Both the position numbers and the translations under genes were made by a program. Below are positions 32,507-42,569 of a stretch of 64,000 bases of DNA, piece by piece. Source of the DNA: Kutzneria chonburiensis. GTDB taxonomy: Bacteria > Actinomycetota > Actinomycetes > Mycobacteriales > Pseudonocardiaceae. Position 1 is the first letter of the stretch. Each line of letters opens with the position of its first letter. A model generated the notes under the pieces. That model saw only the letters and a list, made by a program, of their open reading frames with translations. It searched no databases and was not told the origin of the DNA. Location of the stretch: the NCBI RefSeq assembly GCF_028622115.1, contig NZ_CP097263.1, positions 7,874,001 through 7,938,000 on the forward strand, in the 5' to 3' direction.

Positions 32507-33742
32507 ATGGCGGGACGGTTCGGGGCGGCCTTCGCGGTCGCCGAGTTCAGGGCGATCTGGGCCGCCGGCGGGCTGTCCATGGTCGGCGACCAGCTGGCCC
32601 GGGTGGCCCTGGTCGTGCTGGTCTACGGCAACACGCACTCGGCCGCGCTGACCGGGTTGACCTTCGCGCTGACCCTGGTGCCGTCCTTCGTCGGCGGCGT
32701 CTTCCTGTCCGGACTGGCCGACCGGCTGCCCCGCCGCCGCGTGCTGTTGACCGCGGATCTGTTGCGGGCGGCCATGATCGCGCCGGTCGCGGTGCCCGGC
32801 ATGCCGTTCCCGGTGCTGTGCGTGCTGGTCGCCGGGGTGTCCCTGCTGAACGCCCCGTTCCGTGCGGCCGAAGCCGCCTTGTACGCGGATGTGTTGCCGC
32901 AGCAGGACTTTCTCGCCGGCATGGCGATACGCAACATCACCAACCAGTCGGCCCAGGTGCTCGGGTTCGCCGGCGGCGGTCTGCTGCTGGCCGTCATCGG
33001 CCCGTACTGGGCGCTGTCGCTGGATGCCTTGTCGTTCCTGGTCTCGGCGCTGCTGCTGCGGGCCGGCGTGCGGGCCCGGCCGGCCGCGGTCAACCTGGCG
33101 CACCGATCAATGCCCGGCGGATTCTCGTTGCTACGCAACGATTCCGGCCTGCGTTCGCTGCTGCTGATCGGTTGGCTGACCGGCGTGTTCATCGTGTACG
33201 AGGGCCTGGCCGGCCCGTACAACGACCAGCTCGGCGGCACCACCGCCACGCTCGGCCTGCTGCTGGCGGCCGACCCGGTGGGCAGCGTGATCGGCGCGTT
33301 CGTGTTCGGGCGGTTCGTGCCGGGCTCCGCGCAGGCCCGCGGGCTGGCCCTGATGTGCGTGGCCGCGGGCGTGCCGCTGCTGCTGTGCCTGCTCCATCCC
33401 GGACTGGTCGTCTCGGCCGCGCTATTCGTCGTCGCCGGCGCATTCGGCACGGCGACATACATGCAGACGACCGCATCGATTGTACGGGGAGTACACGATT
33501 CGGTACGCGGTCAGGTGTTGGGTCTGGCCTATGCGGGAATGATGGCCGCACAGGGGTTGAGCCCATTCGTGGCCGGACTGGTCGCTGACCGTGTCGGCGC
33601 GGCGAATGCGGTGGGCTGGTTTGGGCTGATCGGGCTGCTCATTGCGGCACCGGTGGCGGTGGCCTGGCGACGTGCCACCACCAGCCGGCCGGATATCTGG
33701 CTGCCCGCACCGGAATCCGGCGCGGACACCCGGAGGAGCTAG
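32507..33742 (+). CDS. MFS transporter, EntS-like
   Basis: 411-residue, 12-helix transporter. The start of helix 1 reads AEFRAIWAAGGLSMVGDQLARVALVVLVY, typical of the EntS/MefA-like exporter group. The motif A loop is SGLADRLPRRRVLL. GTG 32477 is in frame, but ATG 32507 follows the purine-rich GGTGGGGGCGG. It follows the hexosaminidase after 85 bp and may be separate from it. Substrate unknown; export of a metabolite or drug is the usual role. Confidence 0.85.
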   Translation: MAGRFGAAFAVAEFRAIWAAGGLSMVGDQLARVALVVLVYGNTHSAALTGLTFALTLVPSFVGGVFLSGLADRLPRRRVLLTADLLRAAMIAPVAVPGMPFPVLCVLVAGVSLLNAPFRAAEAALYADVLPQQDFLAGMAIRNITNQSAQVLGFAGGGLLLAVIGPYWALSLDALSFLVSALLLRAGVRARPAAVNLAHRSMPGGFSLLRNDSGLRSLLLIGWLTGVFIVYEGLAGPYNDQLGGTTATLGLLLAADPVGSVIGAFVFGRFVPGSAQARGLALMCVAAGVPLLLCLLHPGLVVSAALFVVAGAFGTATYMQTTASIVRGVHDSVRGQVLGLAYAGMMAAQGLSPFVAGLVADRVGAANAVGWFGLIGLLIAAPVAVAWRRATTSRPDIWLPAPESGADTRRS

Positions 33743-33869
33743 TCGCGCGTCTTTCGTGTTGCGGTCATGGCGAACCTCCTGATCGCGGTTGTGAACCACC
33801 CGGATGAACCTAGCGAATCTGCCGTGGCCGGTTGAACACTGGACGAGGCGGTCGAAATAAGGGGGCGAC

Positions 33870-35186
33870 GTGTCGAGTATGAGCCAGTCCAGATCCTCTC
33901 CGAAAGGGGTCGATCGCTACGGGCTCATAGACCGCATGGCCGGATTCGCGCTGTGGGCGCTGCCGGCCCGCTGGATCGCCTACGCCGTTCTGGTCGAGGC
34001 GATCGCCCTCGTCGCGGCGCTGGCCTCGTTCACCCGCGGCGCGATCACCGATGTCGCCCTGCTGCGGTTCGGGGTCCTGCTGGCGCTGGGCATGGTGCAG
34101 GCCGAGCTGTCCCGCCGGATCGAACGCGACCGCCGCCGGATGAGCGGCTCCACGCACATCAACATGACGTCGATCTGGCTGATCCCGGCGGTGCTGATGC
34201 TGCCGCCGCAGCTGGTCGCGCTGCTCTGCGTCGCGCTGTACACGCACATGTGGCTGCGGATCTGGCAGCACCTGCGCAACGTCTCCTTGCACCGCACGGT
34301 GTTCGGCGCGAGCGCGGCGATCGTCGCCTGCCTGGCCGCGAGCACCGTCGCCGGGGTGCCGCTGGCCGAGTCGCAGCCCACGTGGAGCTGGAGCGTCACG
34401 CTGGCCTGCATGCTCGGCGGCCTGACCTTCGAGCTGGTCGACGCGCTGCTGCTGGCCGTGTCGATCAACCTGCGGCAGCGGGGCAACGCCCCGCTGACCG
34501 AGCTGTTCGGCACCTGGGACGACAACGCGCTGGAGCTGACCACGCTCTGCCTCGGCGGGCTGACCGCGCTGACCCTGGTCTACCAGCCGCTGTTCACGGT
34601 GCTGCTGTTCTGCCCGATCGTCGTGCTGCACCGCAGCGTGCTGGTCAAGGAGCTGGAGGCGGCGGCGACCATCGACGTGAAGACCGGTCTGCTCAACGCC
34701 GTCACCTGGCACCACCTGGCATCGCAGGAATTGGCTCGTAGCAAGCAAGATAGGCGTGCGAAGGTCGGCGTGCTGATGGTCGACCTCGATCACTTCAAGC
34801 GGGTCAACGACACCTACGGGCACCTGGCCGGCGATGCGGTGCTGAAGTCGGTCGCCACGGCGGTGAAGAACCAGGTGCGCGCGGACGACGCCGTCGGCCG
34901 GTTCGGCGGCGAGGAGTTCGTGGTGCTGCTACCCGGGGTCGACGAGGCCGGTGCACTCGTTGTGGCCGAACGGATCCGCAAGACGGTCGGCGCGCTGTAC
35001 GTGATGGCGCCTCAGGACGGGGTGCCGATCGCCGGACTGTCCTGTTCGATCGGTGTCGCCGTGCACTACAGCAGCGGCACGACGATGGAACGGTTGTTGT
35101 TGGCCGCGGACACGGCCGTGTACCGGGCCAAGCGCACCGGACGGAACCGGGTCGTGGCCACAGTGGACAAGCGGGACGCGGCGTAG
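33870..35186 (+). CDS. Membrane-bound diguanylate cyclase (GGDEF)
   Basis: Makes cyclic di-GMP. 438 residues: about six N-terminal transmembrane helices act as a sensor of unknown signal, then a GGDEF domain (DVKTGLLNAVTW...LMVDLDHFKRVNDTYGHLAGDAVLK) with active-site GGEEF at 346-350. An RxxD product-inhibition site (RADD) lies five residues before it, so feedback control is expected. GTG 33870 follows AGGGGGCGAC. No EAL domain. Confidence 0.93.
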   Translation: MSSMSQSRSSPKGVDRYGLIDRMAGFALWALPARWIAYAVLVEAIALVAALASFTRGAITDVALLRFGVLLALGMVQAELSRRIERDRRRMSGSTHINMTSIWLIPAVLMLPPQLVALLCVALYTHMWLRIWQHLRNVSLHRTVFGASAAIVACLAASTVAGVPLAESQPTWSWSVTLACMLGGLTFELVDALLLAVSINLRQRGNAPLTELFGTWDDNALELTTLCLGGLTALTLVYQPLFTVLLFCPIVVLHRSVLVKELEAAATIDVKTGLLNAVTWHHLASQELARSKQDRRAKVGVLMVDLDHFKRVNDTYGHLAGDAVLKSVATAVKNQVRADDAVGRFGGEEFVVLLPGVDEAGALVVAERIRKTVGALYVMAPQDGVPIAGLSCSIGVAVHYSSGTTMERLLLAADTAVYRAKRTGRNRVVATVDKRDAA

Positions 35187-35203
35187 TTCCGAGTACCGCT
35201 CAT

Positions 35204-35244
35204 GAGTGACCCGGGATCTACCCCTCGACGGTCCCGGGTCACTC
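35204..35244. terminator. Two-way terminator hairpin
   Basis: Perfect 13-bp arms GAGTGACCCGGGA and TCCCGGGTCACTC with a 15-nt loop, between the convergent cyclase and pspC genes. Confidence 0.75.
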
Positions 35245-35252
35245 ACCACCAC

Positions 35253-35483
35253 TCACTCGCTGTCCGCCTCGGGCACGAGCAGCCAGCACGCCGCGTAGAG
35301 GACAACGCCCGCGCCGGCGAAGAACACCGTGCCGACGACCATGGCGACCCGCAGGATCGCGGCGTCGATGCCGAGCAGCTCGGCGGCCCCGCCGCACACG
35401 CCGGCCAGCATGCGGTTCTCCCGGCTGCGGCGGAACGTCTTCATCTTGTCGCCGGCCTCGTTGAGGATGTTGTTCGTCGTCAT
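35253..35483 (-). CDS. PspC-domain membrane protein
   Basis: 76 residues. The PspC signature is RRSRENRMLAGVCGGAAELLGIDAAILRVAMVVGTVFFAGAGVVLYAACWLLVPE, with a long membrane helix pair. Small PspC proteins take part in envelope stress responses. ATG 35483 is used; the frame stays open far upstream but that part is antisense to moxR. Confidence 0.88.
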   Translation of the reverse strand: MTTNNILNEAGDKMKTFRRSRENRMLAGVCGGAAELLGIDAAILRVAMVVGTVFFAGAGVVLYAACWLLVPEADSE

Positions 35484-35567
35484 GACACAAAGTCTGGCCG
35501 CGCGGCCGCCCCGTGCCATCGGGGTTCGTCCCTGGTTCGACCCCGATATGGGCCTACCCTGCACACC

Positions 35568-36425
35568 ATGGAGACCCCGGGTGAGCTGGCCGCGGCGCTG
35601 GACCGGACGGGTTACCTGGCCGACGAGGGCCTGGCCACCGCGGCCTTCCTGGCGCTGCGCATGCGCCGCCCGCTGTTCTGCGAGGGCGAGCCCGGCACCG
35701 GCAAGACCGCGCTGGCCAAGGCGCTGGCCGACGCCCTGGGCACGCCCCTGATCCGGCTCCAGTGCCACGAGGGCATCGACGCCGCCCGCGCGCTGTACGA
35801 CTGGGATTTCCCGCGCCAGCTGCTGCACCTGCGGGCGTTGGAGGCCCAGGGGCGTACGGCCGGTGCTGAGGCCGAGCTCTACACGCGACGGTTCCTGCTG
35901 GCCCGGCCGCTGTTGCAGGCCCTGGAGACGCCGGGCTGCGTGCTGCTGGTCGACGAGATCGACCGGGCCGACGACGAGTTCGAGGCGTTCCTGTTGGAGG
36001 TGCTCAGCGAGCACGCCGTCAGCATCCCGGAGCTGGGGGAGATCCGTGCCGCCGAGCCGCCGGTGGTGGTGCTGACCTCGAACCGCACCCGCGAGGTGCA
36101 CGACGCCGTGAAGCGCCGCTGTCTGTACCACTGGCTCGAGCACCCGGGCCTGGTCCGCGAGGTGGCGATCCTGCGCCGGCGGCTGCCCGAGCTGACCGAG
36201 ACGCTGGCCACTCAGGTGGCTACGGCGGTGTCCCGGATGCGCGCGGCGGAACTGCTCAAGCCGCCGGGCGTGGCCGAGTCGCTGGACTGGGCGTCCGCGC
36301 TGCTGGCGTTGGACCGGCCGATTCTCGACGTGGAGTCGGCGGCCATCACGCTTGGCGCGGTGCTGAAGTACCGGGAGGACGCCGACCGCATGGTGGCCAA
36401 GGGGTTGGACGCGCTGCTGGCCTGA
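35568..36425 (+). CDS. MoxR-family AAA ATPase (CoxD-like)
   Basis: Chaperone-type ATPase that helps insert the metal site of molybdenum hydroxylases. 285 residues: Walker A GEPGTGKTAL, Walker B VLLVDEIDRADDEFEAFLLEVLSE, sensor 1 TSNRTREV, and the arginine region KRRCLYHWLEHP. ATG 35568 lies 7 nt after TACCCT (35555-35560), so it is probably leaderless and marks the start of the cox operon. CoxE with a VWA domain follows 16 bp later, the classical MoxR-VWA pair. Confidence 0.92.
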   Translation: METPGELAAALDRTGYLADEGLATAAFLALRMRRPLFCEGEPGTGKTALAKALADALGTPLIRLQCHEGIDAARALYDWDFPRQLLHLRALEAQGRTAGAEAELYTRRFLLARPLLQALETPGCVLLVDEIDRADDEFEAFLLEVLSEHAVSIPELGEIRAAEPPVVVLTSNRTREVHDAVKRRCLYHWLEHPGLVREVAILRRRLPELTETLATQVATAVSRMRAAELLKPPGVAESLDWASALLALDRPILDVESAAITLGAVLKYREDADRMVAKGLDALLA

Positions 36426-36441
36426 GTCGCATTATTCGAAG

Positions 36442-37515
36442 ATGAACGACCCGCTGCCCGGACTGGCGGGGTTCGCCGCGGTGCTGCGGGCGGACCCGGT
36501 GCGGGTGCAGGCATACCTGGCCGCGCTCAGCCACGTCGATCTGGCTCGGCCGAGCCAGGTTTACTGGGCTGGTCGGGTGAGCCTGTGCGCGGAGCCGGAC
36601 GACATCCCCTCGTACGACGCGGCCTTCGCCGCCTGGTTCGGCAACGTCCCGACGAGTGCTTCGGGCAATGGCCGCGCCCGTCGCCGGACGACGGTCAGCG
36701 CCCCGCTGGTGGCCCCGGTTTCGGGCGAGGGCGAGGCCGACGTGCCGGAGCTGAAGGTCGCCGCCAGCGACACCGAGGTGCTGCGCCGACGAGACGTCAC
36801 GGCGTTGGACGGGGCCGCATTGCGTGAGTTGCTGGCCACGCTGCGGACCGATCCGCCGCTGCGGCGCAGCGTTCGGACCCGAAAGGCCCGCAGCGGCCGG
36901 CTCGATCCCGACGAGACCCTGCGTGAGCTGCTGCGATACGGCGGCGAGCCGGTACGGCTGCGCTATCGCCGCAAGCGCTTGCGGCCACGGCGGCTGGTGC
37001 TGCTGATCGACATCTCCGGCTCGATGACCCCGTACGCCGACGCGCTGCTGCGGTTCGCCCACGCCGTCGTCCGACGCTCCCCGCCGAGCACGGAAGCCTT
37101 CACGCTCGGCACTCGCCTGACCCGCGTGAGTCGACAGCTGCGCATGCGTGATCCGGACCAGGCGCTCAAGGCGGCGGCCCGCGCCGTGCCCGATTTCGCC
37201 GGTGGTACCCGACTCGGCGAGACCCTACGGGTATTTCTTGATCGCTGGGGGCAGCGCGGGCTGGCGCGGCAGGCCGTCACGGTGGTCTTCTCGGACGGGT
37301 GGGAACGCGGCGACGCGGCGCTGCTCGGCGAGCAACTGGCTCGGCTGCGCCGCCTCGCCCATGCCGTCCTGTGGGTGAACCCGCATGTCGGCCGTCCGGG
37401 CTATGCCCCGGTACAGTCCGGTATCCGCGCGGCATTGCCGCACGTCGACCGGCTGCTCGCCGGGCACAGCCTGGCCACGCTGGACGAACTGCTGACGGAG
37501 GTGCGGCGTGCGTGA
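36442..37515 (+). CDS. VWA-domain CoxE-like protein
   Basis: 357 residues. A CoxE/VWA domain in the C-terminal half carries the metal-binding MIDAS motif DISGSM and TRLGETL; the N-terminal half is basic and helical with RKARSGRLDPDETLRELLRYGGEPVRLRYRRKRLRPR. It works with MoxR ATPases in maturing CO-dehydrogenase-like enzymes. The next gene starts inside its stop (8-bp overlap). Confidence 0.9.
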   Translation: MNDPLPGLAGFAAVLRADPVRVQAYLAALSHVDLARPSQVYWAGRVSLCAEPDDIPSYDAAFAAWFGNVPTSASGNGRARRRTTVSAPLVAPVSGEGEADVPELKVAASDTEVLRRRDVTALDGAALRELLATLRTDPPLRRSVRTRKARSGRLDPDETLRELLRYGGEPVRLRYRRKRLRPRRLVLLIDISGSMTPYADALLRFAHAVVRRSPPSTEAFTLGTRLTRVSRQLRMRDPDQALKAAARAVPDFAGGTRLGETLRVFLDRWGQRGLARQAVTVVFSDGWERGDAALLGEQLARLRRLAHAVLWVNPHVGRPGYAPVQSGIRAALPHVDRLLAGHSLATLDELLTEVRRA

Positions 37516-38626
37516 CGTGCTCGACAAGGTCGACGAGAACTGGCAGGAAGGTCGGCCGACCGCGCTGGGCACGGTCGTGGCCACCTTCCGCTCGGCGCCG
37601 CGCCAGCCCGGGGCGGCCATGCTCGTCGCCGACGACGGCCAGGTCTCCGGCAGCGTGTCCGGCGGCTGCGTCGAGGGCGCGGTGTACGAGCTGGCGCAGC
37701 AGGTCATCGCCGACGGACGGCCGGTGTTGCAGCGCTACGGCGTCAGCGACGACGACGCCTTCGCGGTCGGGCTGACCTGCGGCGGCATTCTCGACGTCTT
37801 CGTGGAACGCGTGGACGGCAAGCGTTTCCCCGAGCTGGCCGACGTGGTGGCGTCGGTGCGGGCCGAGGAGCCGGTGGCCGTCACGACCGTGGTCGAGCAT
37901 CCGGACGAGGCGCTGGTCGGCCGGCACCTGGTGGTGTGGGCCGATCGTCGCGCCGGCGATCTCGGCTCCGCCCGGATCGACGACGCCGTCACCGATGACG
38001 CCCGCGGCATGCTGGCCAGTGGCCGCAGCGGACTGCTCCACTACGGCCCCGACGGCCAGCGCCGGGGTGAGGGCATGGCCGTGTTCGTCAACTCCTTCGA
38101 GCCGCCGCCGCGGATGCTGGTCTTCGGTGCCATCGACTTCGCCGCCGCCATGGTCCGGCTCGGGGCCTACCTGGGCTATCGCGTCACGGTCTGCGACGCG
38201 CGGGCGGTGTTCGCCACCAAGGGCCGTTTCCCCGACGCCGACGAGGTCGTCGTGGACTGGCCGCACCGCTACCTGGTGCAGCAGGCCGAGGACGGCAAGA
38301 TCGATCACCGTACGGTGATCGCGGTGCTCACCCACGACCCGAAGTTCGACGTGCCGGTGCTGGAAGTGGCGCTGCGCCTTGACGTTGCCTACGTCGGCGC
38401 GATGGGCTCCCGTCGCACGCACGATGACCGGCTGGCCCGGCTGCGCGAGGCCGGGCTGACCGACGACGAGCTCAAGCGCCTGTCCTCGCCCATCGGTCTC
38501 GACCTCGGCGCGCGGACCCCGGAGGAGACCGCGGTGTCCATCGCCGCGGAGATCATCGCCTTGCGTTGGGGCGGCCGCGGCGACCGCCTCGCCCACTCCG
38601 CCGGCCCCATCCACCGCCCCACCTGA
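37508..38626 (+). CDS. XdhC/CoxF-family maturation protein
   Basis: 372 residues. The N-terminal XdhC domain includes VATFRSAPRQPGAAMLVADDGQVSGSVSGGCVEGAV. The C-terminal Rossmann-like domain (MLVFGAIDFAAAMVRLGAYLGYRVTVCD, YVGAMGSRRTHDDRLARLREAG) is the usual XdhC partner. It binds molybdopterin cofactor and delivers it, sulfurated, to the hydroxylase. GTG 37508 overlaps coxE by 8 bp. It ends the first cox transcription unit; a hairpin follows. Confidence 0.92.
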   Translation: MRDVLDKVDENWQEGRPTALGTVVATFRSAPRQPGAAMLVADDGQVSGSVSGGCVEGAVYELAQQVIADGRPVLQRYGVSDDDAFAVGLTCGGILDVFVERVDGKRFPELADVVASVRAEEPVAVTTVVEHPDEALVGRHLVVWADRRAGDLGSARIDDAVTDDARGMLASGRSGLLHYGPDGQRRGEGMAVFVNSFEPPPRMLVFGAIDFAAAMVRLGAYLGYRVTVCDARAVFATKGRFPDADEVVVDWPHRYLVQQAEDGKIDHRTVIAVLTHDPKFDVPVLEVALRLDVAYVGAMGSRRTHDDRLARLREAGLTDDELKRLSSPIGLDLGARTPEETAVSIAAEIIALRWGGRGDRLAHSAGPIHRPT

Positions 38627-38631
38627 GTTCG

Positions 38632-38674
38632 GAACGGACCATTCCTCTACTCCGAGTTTTGGAACGGTCCGTTC
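38632..38674. terminator. Hairpin after coxF-like gene
   Basis: 14-bp arms with one mismatch (38632-38645 and 38661-38674, GAACGGACC/GGTCCGTTC) and a 15-nt loop. It separates the two halves of the cox cluster and may stop or dampen read-through. Confidence 0.65.
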
Positions 38675-38708
38675 ACAGCTTCGGGGGTGGCGAGGTGCGC
38701 AGGTGCGG

Positions 38709-38715
38709 TGATAAT
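38709..38715 (+). promoter_or_regulatory. Possible -10 box for coxSLMG
   Basis: TGATAAT, an extended -10-like hexamer in a GC-rich gap 128 bp before coxS. No clear -35. Confidence 0.35.
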
Positions 38716-38842
38716 GCGGCGGTGCTGCCGCATCTGCGCGAAGGGTTGTCTCGGCTGGTCGACCGGAGCAGGCTCGGGCTGTGAGCCCGGTCACGACGCG
38801 GTGGTGGGCCGCCCGCCGGGTTCGGTGCTGCCTGGAGGCGAC

Positions 38843-39352
38843 ATGCGAATCACCATGGTCGTGGACGGGGTGAGCTACACCGACGAGGTCGAGCCACGCA
38901 CCCTGCTGGTGCACCACCTGCGGGAGACGCTGGGCAAGACCGGCACCGTGGTCGGCTGCGACACCAGCAACTGCGGGGCCTGCACGGTGCACGTGGACGG
39001 GCACAGCGTGAAGTCGTGCTCGATGCTGGCGGTGCAGGCCGACGGCTGCGAGGTCACCACCATCGAGGGACTGGCCCGGGACGGCCAGCTGCATCCCGTG
39101 CAGCAGGCGTTCCACGACAACCACGCCCTGCAGTGCGGTTTCTGCACGCCGGGCATGATCATGCAGGCCATCGACCTGCTGGCCGACGATCCCGATCCGG
39201 ACGAGCGGACCGTGCGGCAGGGCCTGGAGGGCAACCTCTGCCGCTGCACCGGGTACCAGAACATCGTGCGCGCGGTCCAGGACGCCGCGCACCGGCTCAA
39301 GCCGACCGCGGCAGCGGACCGCGAACCCGAGACCGTGGCAGGTGGCGAATGA
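38843..39352 (+). CDS. coxS: 2Fe-2S subunit of molybdenum hydroxylase (CoxS)
   Basis: 169 residues carrying two 2Fe-2S clusters that pass electrons from the Mo site to FAD. N-terminal plant-ferredoxin cluster cysteines are Cys39, Cys44, Cys47 and Cys59; the C-terminal helical cluster is CGFC...CRCTG. ATG 38843 follows TGGAGGCGAC. The stop overlaps the coxL start by 4 bp. Confidence 0.95.
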   Translation: MRITMVVDGVSYTDEVEPRTLLVHHLRETLGKTGTVVGCDTSNCGACTVHVDGHSVKSCSMLAVQADGCEVTTIEGLARDGQLHPVQQAFHDNHALQCGFCTPGMIMQAIDLLADDPDPDERTVRQGLEGNLCRCTGYQNIVRAVQDAAHRLKPTAAADREPETVAGGE

Positions 39353-41715
39353 CCGCCACCGCCGAGCCCGAGGTCGGCAAGTCCAGGCGGCGCAAGGAAG
39401 ACGCCCGTCTGATCACCGGCCGCACCCGCTGGACGGACAACATCACGTTGCCCGGCCTGCTGCACATGGCCATCCTGCGCAGCCCGGTGGCGCACGCGCG
39501 GATCACGTCCATCGACACCGAAACCGCTCGCGGGATGTCCGGCGTCCTGACGGTCGTGACGGGCGCGGATCTGGCCTCCGAGCAGGGCAGTCTGCCGTGC
39601 GCGTGGGCCATCACGCCCGACATGAAAACCCCGGCGCACCCGTCGATCGCCGTCGACACCGTGAACTATGCCGGCGAGGCAGTGGCGATCGTCGTCGCGC
39701 GGTCGTCGGCCGAGGCGCACGACGCCCTGGAGGCCATCGACGTCGACTACGACGAGTTGCCGGTGGTGCTGGACATGGAAGCGGCGGTCGCCGACGGCGC
39801 GCCGCTCGTGCACGAATCCTTGGGCACCAACAAGAACGCGCTCTGGGTGTTCGACTCGGCCGAGGCCGGCACCGGCGGCAGCGTGGACGAGGCCATCGCC
39901 GCGGGCGAGATCGTCATCGAGCGCAAGTACCGGCAGCAGCGGCTGATCCCGGCGTTCATGGAGCCGCGGTCGGTGCTGTGCGACCCGACCGGCGAGCAGA
40001 CGACGCTGTGGTCGGCCACCCAGGTCCCCCACATCCTGCGGCTGATGCTGGCCCTGACGCTGGGCGTGCCCGAGCACAAGGTCCGGGTGATCGCGCCGGA
40101 CGTCGGCGGCGGCTTCGGCGGCAAGCTCCAGGTCACGCCGGAGGAGGTGCTGGTCTTCCTGCTGGCCCGGCGGCTGGGCAGGCCGGTGAAGTACACCGAG
40201 AGCCGTTCCGAGGCGATGGCGGCCGCCCACCACGGTCGTGACCAGATCCAGCGGCTGACCATGTCGGCCACCCGCGACGGCCTGATCACCGGCCTCAAGG
40301 TCGACCTGCTGGCCGACATGGGCGCGTACCTGAGCCTGGTGACGCCGGGCATCCCCATTCTCGGCGCGTTCATGTACAACGCCATCTACAAGATCCCGGC
40401 CTATCGGTTCAGCTGCACCAACGTGTTCACCAACAAGGTGATGACCGACGCCTACCGCGGCGCCGGCCGGCCCGAGGCCACCTTCGCCATCGAGCGCATG
40501 ATGGACGAGCTGGCGGCCGAGTTGGGCGTGGATCCCATGGTGGTGCGGGAAAAGAACTGGATCCGGCACGAGGAATTCCCGTTCACCACGGTCTGTGGTT
40601 TGACCTACGACTCGGGGAACTACGAAGCCGCAACGGAAAAAGCCAAGGAGCTGTTCGACTACGACGGTCTGCGTCGGGAACAACTCGAACGCCGGGAACG
40701 CGGCGACACCGTGCAATTGGGGCTCGGTATCTCCACTTTCACCGAGATGTGCGGCCTGGCCCCGTCCCGGGTTTTGGGCTCATTGTCCTACGGCGCAGGT
40801 GGTTGGGAACACGCGGCGATTCGTATGCTGCCCAGCGGCAAGGTCGAGGTGGTCACCGGATCCTCGCCGCACGGGCAGGGGCACGAGACGGCGTGGAGCC
40901 AGATCGTGGCCGACCAGCTCGGCGTGCCGTTCGAGGACGTCGAAGTGCTGCACGGCGACACCCAGTCCTCGCACAAAGGTATGGACACCTACGGTTCCCG
41001 CTCGCTGACGGTCGGCGCGATCGCCGTCGTGAAGGCAGCGGACAAGGTGATTGCCAAGGCGCGCAAGATAGCCGCGCACATGCTGGAGTGCAGTGAGGAC
41101 GACCTGGACTTCGCCCAGGGCAGGTTCTCCGTGCGTGGCACCGACAAGGGCACCGCCATCACCGACATCGCACTGGCCGTGTTCGCCGCGCACGACCTGC
41201 CCGACGGCGTCGAGCCCAGCCTGGACTCGGAGGCCACCTTCGACCCGGAGAACTTCTCGTTCCCGCACGGAACCCACCTCTGCGCGGCCGAAGTGGACAC
41301 CGAGACCGGCCGGGTCACCATCCGCAAGTACGTCTGCGTCGACGATGTCGGCAAGGTGGTGAATCCGCTGATCGTCGAGGGGCAGGTGCACGGCGGTCTG
41401 GCCCAGGGCATCGCCCAGGCGCTGTTCGAGGAGGCCGTGCACGACGAGAACGGCACCCTCACCACCGGCACCTTCGCCGACTACCTGCTGCCGTCGGCGG
41501 CCGACCTGCCGTCCTTCGTGACCGATCGCACCGAGACGCCGTCGACGACGAATCCGTTGGGAGTCAAGGGAGTCGGCGAGGCCGGCACCATCGCCTCCAC
41601 GCCGGCCGTTGTCAACGCCGTGGTGGATGCCGTGCGGCACATGGGCGTCAACGACATCGAGATGCCGTGCACGCCGTACCGGGTGTGGGGCGCGATTCAG
41701 GGAGCTTCCCGATGA
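39349..41715 (+). CDS. coxL: Molybdopterin-binding large subunit, form II CoxL-like
   Basis: 788 residues, the Mo-pterin cytosine dinucleotide subunit of a xanthine-oxidase-family hydroxylase. Active-site loop at 368-374 reads AYRGAGR, the form II signature; true CO oxidisers of form I have AYRCSFR. Other family motifs are [24 protein letters not shown], and the glutamate end [12 protein letters not shown]. Start ATG 39349 overlaps coxS. So it is a CO-dehydrogenase-like hydroxylase of uncertain substrate (purine, aldehyde or other), not proven to oxidise CO. Confidence 0.93.
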   Translation: MTATAEPEVGKSRRRKEDARLITGRTRWTDNITLPGLLHMAILRSPVAHARITSIDTETARGMSGVLTVVTGADLASEQGSLPCAWAITPDMKTPAHPSIAVDTVNYAGEAVAIVVARSSAEAHDALEAIDVDYDELPVVLDMEAAVADGAPLVHESLGTNKNALWVFDSAEAGTGGSVDEAIAAGEIVIERKYRQQRLIPAFMEPRSVLCDPTGEQTTLWSATQVPHILRLMLALTLGVPEHKVRVIAPDVGGGFGGKLQVTPEEVLVFLLARRLGRPVKYTESRSEAMAAAHHGRDQIQRLTMSATRDGLITGLKVDLLADMGAYLSLVTPGIPILGAFMYNAIYKIPAYRFSCTNVFTNKVMTDAYRGAGRPEATFAIERMMDELAAELGVDPMVVREKNWIRHEEFPFTTVCGLTYDSGNYEAATEKAKELFDYDGLRREQLERRERGDTVQLGLGISTFTEMCGLAPSRVLGSLSYGAGGWEHAAIRMLPSGKVEVVTGSSPHGQGHETAWSQIVADQLGVPFEDVEVLHGDTQSSHKGMDTYGSRSLTVGAIAVVKAADKVIAKARKIAAHMLECSEDDLDFAQGRFSVRGTDKGTAITDIALAVFAAHDLPDGVEPSLDSEATFDPENFSFPHGTHLCAAEVDTETGRVTIRKYVCVDDVGKVVNPLIVEGQVHGGLAQGIAQALFEEAVHDENGTLTTGTFADYLLPSAADLPSFVTDRTETPSTTNPLGVKGVGEAGTIASTPAVVNAVVDAVRHMGVNDIEMPCTPYRVWGAIQGASR

Positions 41716-42566
41716 TTCCCTCCTCGTTCGAGTACGCCCGTCCCTCCACTGTGGAGGAAGCCGTGCGGGCCCTTGCCGAGGCCGGCGAGGACGCGAAGGT
41801 CTTGGCCGGCGGGCAAAGCCTGCTGCCGGTGCTACGGATGCGGCTGGCCGCGCCGACGATGGTGGTCGACCTCGGTCGGGTGCCGGAGCTGCGCGGCGTG
41901 ACCGAGGACGGCGACGACCTGGTCATCGGGGCCATGACCACGCACTACGACGTGCACCGTGATCACCTGGTCCAGGACCACGCCTCGCTGCTCGCCCGGG
42001 CCACGGAAACCGTTGCCGATCCCCAGGTTCGGCACCGCGGCACGTTCGGCGGCTCACTGGCCCACGCCGACCCGGCCGGCGACCTGCCGGCGGTGGCGCT
42101 GGCCCTGGAGGCCGTCATGGTGGTCGAGGGCCCGGCCGGCCGGCGGGAGATTCCGGCCGGCGAGTTCTTCGTCGACTACTTCACCACCTCGCTGGCCCCG
42201 GACGAGCTGCTGGTGGCCGTGCGGATCCCCAAGCGCACCGGTTGGCTGTCGCACTACGAGAAGTTCAACCGGGTCGCGCAGGCGTGGTCGATCGTCGCGG
42301 TCGGCGTCTCGCTCCAGCTGAGCGGCGGCACGATCACCGACGCCCGGATCGGCTTGACCAACATGGCCTCCGTACCGGTACGGGCGGTCGGCGTCGAGCA
42401 GGCCCTCATCGGACAGTCGGCCGGCGCGGACGTGTTGCAGGCCGCGGCCGCGCACGCCGCCGAGGGGACCAGTCCCGGTAGCGACGGCAACGGCAGCGCC
42501 GAGTACCGGAGCCAGCTGGCCCGCGTCCTCACCGGACGGGCCTTGGCGATTGCGGTCGGGGGCTGA
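41712..42566 (+). CDS. coxM: FAD-binding medium subunit (CoxM-like)
   Basis: 284 residues, binds FAD and passes electrons onward. It has the pyrophosphate motifs VLAGGQSLLP and RHRGTFGGSLAHADPA, and the C-terminal CO_deh_flav_C domain (FNRVAQAWSIVAVGVSLQL). ATG 41712 overlaps the coxL stop by 4 bp. The order S-L-M differs from the classic M-S-L order. Confidence 0.93.
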   Translation: MIPSSFEYARPSTVEEAVRALAEAGEDAKVLAGGQSLLPVLRMRLAAPTMVVDLGRVPELRGVTEDGDDLVIGAMTTHYDVHRDHLVQDHASLLARATETVADPQVRHRGTFGGSLAHADPAGDLPAVALALEAVMVVEGPAGRREIPAGEFFVDYFTTSLAPDELLVAVRIPKRTGWLSHYEKFNRVAQAWSIVAVGVSLQLSGGTITDARIGLTNMASVPVRAVGVEQALIGQSAGADVLQAAAAHAAEGTSPGSDGNGSAEYRSQLARVLTGRALAIAVGG

Positions 42567-42569
42567 CGC

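Noticed and set aside
39349-41715. True (form I) CO dehydrogenase
   Set aside because: The active-site loop lacks AYRCSFR; AYRGAGR is form II, so CO oxidation is not claimed.
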